A stretch of DNA of 33,503 nt from Acetatifactor muris (GTDB lineage Bacteria; Bacillota; Clostridia; Lachnospirales; Lachnospiraceae), in contig JAMPHD010000030.1 in the NCBI GenBank assembly GCA_023663635.1, positions 1 through 33,503 on the forward strand, given 5' to 3'. This document shows, piece by piece, positions 28,729 through 33,503 of the stretch. The first letter of the stretch is position 1. Every line of letters starts with the position of its first letter. The notes beneath the pieces were generated by a model, which had not been told where the DNA came from, searched no databases, and worked only from the letters and a program-made list of their open reading frames with translations. The position numbers and the translations under genes were made by a program.

Positions 28729-28882
28729 GCTCCGGTGGGGCAATTATTTTTACTCAGGCACGCTCCCGCTCGGCGAAAAACGCAACGGTTGCTAAGCAAG
28801 AGCAATAAATTGCTCTGAAAGGACTTCGCTAAGCACCGGCGTTTTTCAACGGCCTTCGTAGAAACAATTGTCCCGCCGGAGC
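28729..28882. repeat. Nested inverted repeat of about 154 bp, possible structured RNA or MITE-like element
   Basis: Outer arms at 28729-28748 and 28863-28882 match at 17 of 20 positions when inverted (GCTCCGG-TGGGGCAATTATT type). Inside, GAAAAACGC (28775-28783) is inverted at 28839-28847, GCTAAGC recurs at 28791-28797 and 28828-28834, and a 7-bp hairpin (28799-28805, 28810-28816) with TAAA loop sits in the centre. The whole could fold as one long hairpin. It fills most of the 264-bp gap between the HAD-CPBP gene and the glycosyltransferase gene; I see no gene or clear promoter in that gap. No flanking target duplication was found by eye. Confidence 0.75.
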
Positions 28883-28946
28883 AGGTTACTTGATATGTAT
28901 GTGAAAATGGAGCCGGGTAAAAGCGGTGACAGATCGGAGTTTGAGG

Positions 28947-29783
28947 ATGAAATTTTCCATTATCGTGGTGGCGCTGAACCCGGGGAAGAAACTGAGACAG
29001 ACCGTGGACAGTGTGCTGGCGCAGACTTGGGAGGATTATGAGATCATCGTAAAGGACGGAGGCAGCACGGACGGCTCTTTGGACAGTCTGCCGGAGGACG
29101 GGCGCATCCGCCTGTACCGGGAGAAGGACGGGAGCATCTATGAGGCCATGAATCAGGCCGTGGCCAAGGCGCAGGGAGAGTATCTGCTGTTTTTAAACTG
29201 CGGGGATGCCTTTTATGATGAGAAGGTATTGGAGCGGGCGGCTCTCGCGGCGGAGCAGGTCAGGACAGAGCTGAAACAACGGTCGCGGACGAAGGCAGAT
29301 CGGGAATCGGACGAAAACGCCCCTTTGATCCTCTACGGGGATACCTACGGCGCCAAAAACGGGGTGCGGATCGCGGCGCCCAAGCGGATCGACGGCTTTA
29401 CCTGTTATCGGAACATTCCCTGCCATCAGTCCTGTTTTTACGAAAGGCGTCTCTGTCTGGAAAAACCTTATAATGTGAATTACCGCATTCGGGCGGATTA
29501 TGATCATTTTCTCTGGTGCTATTATCGGGCGGGGGCGAAGATGGTATACTTAGACTGCGCGGTGGCCTCTTACGAGGGCGGCGGCTACTCGGAGAGCCCG
29601 GCGAACCGCAGGCGCGATAAGGAGGAGCATCGGCAGATCACGAAGGAATATATGCGGAGCAGTGAGCTCTTCCGGTACCGGGCTGCCATGTGGCTCACGC
29701 TGGCGCCGCTTCGAAGCGTGTTGGCGGAGAATAAGGTGACGGCGGGACTGTACCATTGGGTAAAAGGGATGGTGTATCGGTGA
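28947..29783 (+). CDS. Family 2 glycosyltransferase
   Basis: A 278-residue protein; the ATG at 28947 is chosen since GGAG lies about eight bases upstream, while the GTG at 28926 has no clear site. The GT-A fold is visible: FSIIVVALNPGKKL, SVLAQTWEDYEIIVKDGGSTDGS (nucleotide-sugar binding), REKDGSIYEAMNQAVAKAQGEY, and LLFLNCGDAF where Asp of GD helps bind the metal. A later segment YNVNYRIRADYDHFLWCYYRAG matches the acceptor region of WcaA/WcaE-like transferases. It probably adds a sugar to a surface polysaccharide or glycolipid. No other polysaccharide genes are in the window, so this stands alone. It has a hydrophilic C-terminus and no membrane helix. Confidence 0.9.
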   Translation: MKFSIIVVALNPGKKLRQTVDSVLAQTWEDYEIIVKDGGSTDGSLDSLPEDGRIRLYREKDGSIYEAMNQAVAKAQGEYLLFLNCGDAFYDEKVLERAALAAEQVRTELKQRSRTKADRESDENAPLILYGDTYGAKNGVRIAAPKRIDGFTCYRNIPCHQSCFYERRLCLEKPYNVNYRIRADYDHFLWCYYRAGAKMVYLDCAVASYEGGGYSESPANRRRDKEEHRQITKEYMRSSELFRYRAAMWLTLAPLRSVLAENKVTAGLYHWVKGMVYR

Positions 29784-29831
29784 GGGTGGAGAGTGAGATA
29801 TAGACGGCAATTATAATGTGAGGAAACCGGG

Positions 29832-32324
29832 ATGGGATGGATCAGGTCAATAATAGAGCGTCATAAAGAGAAAGTCAGATTGCGGAATGAATTATGTAAC
29901 AATCTGATCCAACAGATTGATTTTGCCATCCAAGAAATAAACACGCTTTTTCGCGATCCCCAATCTTTTGTGGAACCCGGCAGGGTGGCTGAATGGCGTA
30001 AGCGAAACGCGGAGTTGCTTGAAAGTGTTACGGTCTCCAATATTCAAAAGTATAAAAAAGCGGCCACGTTTCAAGATTTATTGAATAAACAGACCGAATT
30101 GCATTATGCCGCAAATACATTACAGCAACGGATTACCGAACATAACGCCCGAGTATTAGAGGTAAGGATTCAAAACGCATATAAATTAATTGGTGATGTG
30201 GAAGGACGGAAGTTGGATAGGCAGCAAATGACTTGCATTGTAAAGGACGCGCATAATCATTTGGTCATTGCGGGAGCGGGAACAGGAAAGACAACTACGG
30301 TCGTCGGCAAGATCAAGTATTTGTTAAGATCAGGAAAGTATGGCCCGGAGGATATATTGGTGTTGTCTTTCACAAACGCGTCCGCGTCAGAGATGAGCGA
30401 TAGAATAGCTAAGGAAACCGGATGTAACATAGCGGCCTCAACTTTTCATAAACTCGGATTGAATATCATCACTGAGACGGATGGGATTATGCCCAAAATC
30501 ACACACTTGGAATTGAGAAAATTTATCAGGGAGCAATTAAAGTTCCATATGCGATCCGATGCGTATTTGAAATTATTGAATTCCTATATTTTGTTTAACC
30601 GTGTGGCCGCCAAATCCGAATTTGAATTCAAGACACAGGCAGAATATCATGAATACTTGCAACTGAATCCGCCGATGACCATAGCAAATGAACAGGTCAA
30701 AAGTTACGGCGAGATGAACATTGCCAATTTTCTGACGCAGAATGGAATTCAATATATCTACGAGCATCCTTATGAGATCGACACGCGCACGAGGGAATAT
30801 GGACAATATTTACCCGACTTTTATCTGCCGGAATATGGTATTTACATTGAATATTTTGGTATAAACCGAAATGGCGACGTGCCCCCTTATTTTAGAAGTT
30901 CAAACGGCATGACTGCGACGCAGACCTATCAGGCGAAAATGGAGTGGAAACGGGAGACGCATAAAAGAAACGGAACAACGATGATCGAATGTTTCGCCTA
31001 TGAACAATTTGAGGGGACACTGCTCGGAAATCTGCAGAAAAAACTTGAGGACAGATCGGTAAAATTGAGTCCCAAAACCACCCAAGAACTATGGGAGCAG
31101 ATCTCATCGGACGGAGAGTCAACTCTTGACGGTGTTGTTGAATTGTTTGAAACCGTTGTAAATCTTATAAAGAGCAACGGATACCCGATCGCTGAGGTTC
31201 GGCGGTTAAATACAGGCAACCGCAACGAGAAAAATAACAGCATTATCCTTTCATTGGTCGAACCGATATATGATGCGTACAATTCTTATCTTGCGAAAAA
31301 TAATGAGATTGATTTTAACGATATGATCAATTTGGCAAAGAGGTATGTCGATGAGGGGAAATATCGAAACCCTTATAAATATGTCATAGTGGACGAGTAT
31401 CAGGACATTTCAAAGGCAAGATTTTTGTTGTTGCAAAGTTTGCGGAGATCCAATGATTATGATGTGTTTTGCGTGGGGGATGACTGGCAGAGCATTTATC
31501 GGTTTTCGGGCAGCGACATTGGCTATATTTTAAACTTTGCGGCGTATTGGGGGCCGACAGAGATCAGCAAGATAGAAACGACATATCGCTTTTCTCAGAA
31601 ACTGATAGAGATCAGCGGCAATTTTATAATGCATAATCCGTTGCAGATTAAAAAAATGATAAAAGGTAAAGCGGATACGCTTGGTTTTCCCTTAGGAGAA
31701 ATTAACGGATATACCGAACCAATCGCGATCAGATTTATGGCGGAACGGATTGAAGATCTGCCTCAAAACAGCAGTGTATTTTTTATCGGAAGATACACAT
31801 TTGATGGAGATTTATTAAAAAACAGCAACTTGTTTCAATGCCGGTACGATAATAGCAACGGTTTAGTGAATGTCAGATATGACAAAAGGCCTGATCTGAA
31901 AGAAATGAGTTTTATCACTGCGCATAAATCCAAGGGATTGCAGGCGGATTATATTTTTATCATCAACAATCGGAGCTCCAAAATGGGATTTCCGAGCAAA
32001 ATACAGGATGCGGCAATTCTTGATCTGCTGCTTGATCATTGTGATACATATCCTTACGCGGAAGAGCGGCGCTTGTTTTATGTCGCTTTGACAAGAGCGC
32101 GCAAAAAAGTTTTTATTGTCACGGTTAAAGATAAAGAATCTGATTTTGTCCGTGAACTGAAAAGCCGTTACGGGGAAGACCTGAAACGGGAGTGGTTTGA
32201 ATGTCCGCGATGCGGAGGAAGATTATTAAAGAAATCCGGGCAGTATGGCGAATTTTGGGGATGTTCAAACTATAAAACGACGGGATGTAAATACACACGA
32301 AAAATCAGAAGAGAGACCATGTAA
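29832..32324 (+). CDS. UvrD/helicase IV-like superfamily 1 helicase with PD-(D/E)XK-like insertion
   Basis: An 830-residue protein. An N-terminal helical part (1-120) is followed by the Q motif LDRQQ (128-132), Walker A AGAGTGKTT (147-155), VLSFTNASASEM (Ia), YVIVDEYQDIS (Walker B), GDDWQSIYRFSG (III), and VALTRARK near the end (VI). Between Ia and II lies an insertion with E294, PDFYLPE (D329) and YIEYFG (E340), spaced like a PD-(D/E)XK or Vsr nuclease core. Such insertions occur in helicase IV-type proteins. The last 40 residues form a four-cysteine topoisomerase-type zinc finger (CPRCGG then GCSNYKTTGC). It is likely a DNA 3'-5' helicase for repair or defence. It is AT-richer than its upstream neighbours, hinting at transfer. 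Confidence 0.9.
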   Translation: MGWIRSIIERHKEKVRLRNELCNNLIQQIDFAIQEINTLFRDPQSFVEPGRVAEWRKRNAELLESVTVSNIQKYKKAATFQDLLNKQTELHYAANTLQQRITEHNARVLEVRIQNAYKLIGDVEGRKLDRQQMTCIVKDAHNHLVIAGAGTGKTTTVVGKIKYLLRSGKYGPEDILVLSFTNASASEMSDRIAKETGCNIAASTFHKLGLNIITETDGIMPKITHLELRKFIREQLKFHMRSDAYLKLLNSYILFNRVAAKSEFEFKTQAEYHEYLQLNPPMTIANEQVKSYGEMNIANFLTQNGIQYIYEHPYEIDTRTREYGQYLPDFYLPEYGIYIEYFGINRNGDVPPYFRSSNGMTATQTYQAKMEWKRETHKRNGTTMIECFAYEQFEGTLLGNLQKKLEDRSVKLSPKTTQELWEQISSDGESTLDGVVELFETVVNLIKSNGYPIAEVRRLNTGNRNEKNNSIILSLVEPIYDAYNSYLAKNNEIDFNDMINLAKRYVDEGKYRNPYKYVIVDEYQDISKARFLLLQSLRRSNDYDVFCVGDDWQSIYRFSGSDIGYILNFAAYWGPTEISKIETTYRFSQKLIEISGNFIMHNPLQIKKMIKGKADTLGFPLGEINGYTEPIAIRFMAERIEDLPQNSSVFFIGRYTFDGDLLKNSNLFQCRYDNSNGLVNVRYDKRPDLKEMSFITAHKSKGLQADYIFIINNRSSKMGFPSKIQDAAILDLLLDHCDTYPYAEERRLFYVALTRARKKVFIVTVKDKESDFVRELKSRYGEDLKREWFECPRCGGRLLKKSGQYGEFWGCSNYKTTGCKYTRKIRRETM

Positions 32325-32361
32325 TTACTATAATAAATCGGTATTTGAGGAGATATGGATC

Positions 32362-32709
32362 ATGTCAAAAATAATATGCAAATGTGGAAATATTTTATCC
32401 GATAGTACAGACAATCTGCCTTATAAGGGTTATATTATTTCCGATAAAGAGCGGTTTAAAATGTATGATTTTGTTGATGAACTAATAGAAACAGACAATA
32501 CTCAAAAAGAATCTTTAATGATGACGTTTCGCGAAAATGTTTCTATAGGTAAAAGCTATATTCGATTAAAAGAAGTATATCAATGCCCACAATGCGGAAG
32601 GATTCTTATTGAAAATATTCCGGGACAGTATTACTTTTTTGGGCCGGAAGAAAACAAAAAAAGAAATCTTCTGGATTATGACGGTGAAGAAAAAGCAGAA
32701 TATATATAA
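32362..32709 (+). CDS. Small zinc-ribbon protein of unknown function
   Basis: A 115-residue protein starting at the ATG at 32362; GAGGAG lies 9-15 bp upstream. It contains two cysteine pairs, CKCG near the N-terminus (about 5-8) and CPQCGR in the C-terminal half (about residue 76), likely forming one split zinc ribbon. Between them is a helical segment rich in charged residues (SDKERFKMYDFVDELIETDNT). I do not recognise a family. It follows the helicase gene by 37 bp on the same strand and shares its low GC content, so it may be a partner of the helicase or an immunity-like protein. No signal peptide or membrane helix is present. Confidence 0.75.
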   Translation: MSKIICKCGNILSDSTDNLPYKGYIISDKERFKMYDFVDELIETDNTQKESLMMTFRENVSIGKSYIRLKEVYQCPQCGRILIENIPGQYYFFGPEENKKRNLLDYDGEEKAEYI

Positions 32710-32912
32710 TGAACTTCTAAAAGTATAACTCCCTGTTTGAGGAATTACAATGAGGTTTTAAAAAGTTGTCAGGTTGGAGAGCCTGTATTTTTAATCTAAA
32801 ACGGCAGAGGAAACCGTACAAGAGATTTATCGGGTAGTTATTTGATATCAGGATATTACAAAAATATTTTAAGAGTTCGTAGCTCAAATTCCAATCCGTC
32901 AAACTGTCGGAC

Positions 32913-33299
32913 CTAATCGATCGATCCGGTATATTCCACAAAATCACAGCCCATCCGGATGAGCTCTTTCTCCATATCCGTTGACACATGGGCATACAAC
33001 TCGTTTGAGATGCCCGGCATCCCCGGTATCTCATAGAATTTGTCCTTGTAGATAAATCTGGTTCCCGCGCCTTTCTCCGGGCAGGACGGCTCGAAGGTCT
33101 CTTTGGCCTTCAGGGCATTCTCACGCCATCTCAACACAAACTCTTTGAGCTCCGGCGGTAACGCGTCTATGGATTCTTGGCTGTATATCCGATAGGGATC
33201 AAACCATGATTCCAAGTCGAGCCAGACAAAGCCCCCGTTCGCTGCGCGCAGACATGCGTAATGACTCTTATCTTCAGGTTCCGTGTGAAATACGGGCAT
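32913..33299 (-). CDS. Conserved-looking orphan protein, function unknown
   Basis: A 128-residue soluble protein. The ATG at 33299 is preferred because AAAGGAG lies seven bases upstream; the longer frame from 33347 has no site. Notable parts are GGFVWLDLESWFDPYRIYS, LPPELKEFVLRWREN and the C-terminal TDMEKELIRMGCDFVEYTG. There is one Cys in PSCPEKGAG and no metal cluster, membrane helix or known motif. The Trp/Tyr-rich, acidic character resembles immunity proteins of polymorphic toxins, but no toxin gene is adjacent, so that is only a guess. The 203-bp gap between its stop and the zinc-ribbon gene holds no gene or clear hairpin that I can support. Confidence 0.7.
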   Translation of the reverse strand: MPVFHTEPEDKSHYACLRAANGGFVWLDLESWFDPYRIYSQESIDALPPELKEFVLRWRENALKAKETFEPSCPEKGAGTRFIYKDKFYEIPGMPGISNELYAHVSTDMEKELIRMGCDFVEYTGSID

Positions 33300-33420
33300 A
33301 GAGGTCTCCTTTCCCAAATGGTGTTCGGTTGCCTGTTCCTTTTCCATTATAGCATGTCATGACGGGGGCTGACAACTCTTGGCCGGTGACTGACCGGATA
33401 ATTTTTCCGGAAAATCTTTC

Positions 33421-33448
33421 GGAAAAATCTTTTCAAAAAGATTTTTCC
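33421..33448. other. AT-rich hairpin upstream of the orphan gene
   Basis: GGAAAAATCTTT is inverted at 33437-33448 across a short loop (12-13 bp stem), preceded by a related TTTTTCCGGAAAA palindrome (33404-33416 region). It is followed on the + strand by TATAAT (33457-33462) and AAAGGAAG (33477-33484), so a gene may begin just past the window end. It could be a terminator for a transcript from either side or an operator. Confidence 0.45.
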
Positions 33449-33503
33449 TGTTAGTGTATAATTAAAGTTGGCAAAAAAGGAAGCAGAGAATAAATCCCTA
33501 CTT

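Noticed and set aside
33457..33462. Promoter reading out of the right edge (TATAAT)
   Set aside because: The -10 box is perfect but no acceptable -35 lies 16-18 bp upstream, and the downstream gene is outside the window.

Overview
The window looks like the chromosome of a gut-type Clostridia bacterium, most likely Lachnospiraceae. I infer this from gene content and style: strong AGGAGG ribosome binding sites, ATGA-coupled genes, lipoproteins with a lipobox, a VTC/DUF4956/Cthe_2159 cluster, and a Tet(M)-like factor carrying a NYN domain. No rRNA, tRNA or CRISPR array was seen.

Region 1 (1-2234, + strand) holds a small mobile-element-type gene coupled to an AAA ATPase with a DUF4143-type C-terminus, then an HD-domain hydrolase. 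Region 2 (2249-13941, - strand) is an efflux operon: marR, a MATE transporter, two ABC half-transporters forming a heterodimer with one degenerate ATP site, and an APH-fold kinase. It starts from a sigma-70-type promoter overlapped by a MarR-like palindrome, with a second palindrome downstream.

Region 3 is an AT-rich 5.3 kb mobile element (about 7994-13331) inserted inside the MATE gene. It carries a large serine recombinase, a MobV relaxase with an oriT-like inverted repeat, a Rep protein joining an HUH nuclease to an SF3-type helicase (the layout of CRESS-DNA virus Reps), an origin with 9-bp iterons, and a GNAT acetyltransferase. Joining the two flanks at a shared TA restores an in-frame MATE gene of 437 codons, so the insertion site can be placed almost to the base and excision should repair the gene.

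Region 4 (14093-20722, + strand) holds a Big_14-type lipoprotein, a VTC polyphosphate polymerase, a DUF4956 membrane protein, a Cthe_2159-type beta-solenoid lipoprotein whose tail runs into a carboxymuconolactone decarboxylase-like gene, a DUF4230 protein and a decayed DUF4143 ATPase. Phased TTCAC/TTCAT repeats precede the polymerase gene and suggest control by a PhoB/PhoP-type regulator.

Region 5 (20828-29783, + strand) holds a 999-residue fusion of a Tet(M)/EF-G-like GTPase with a YacP/Rae1-type NYN nuclease, a lipoprotein, mraY, greA, a HAD phosphatase-CPBP protease fusion, and a family 2 glycosyltransferase. Two intergenic regions contain structured repeats: a 72-bp periodic hairpin array and a 154-bp nested inverted repeat. 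Region 6 (29832-33503) holds a helicase IV-like UvrD protein with an apparent PD-(D/E)XK insertion and a topoisomerase-type zinc finger, a small zinc-ribbon protein and an orphan gene on the opposite strand.

The best candidates for undescribed biology are the GTPase-NYN fusion, the CRESS-like plasmid element that switches a MATE gene off, and the two structured repeat families. Short coding and intergenic tandem repeats (15, 24, 33, 36, 72 and 90 bp periods) recur across the + strand half of the window.
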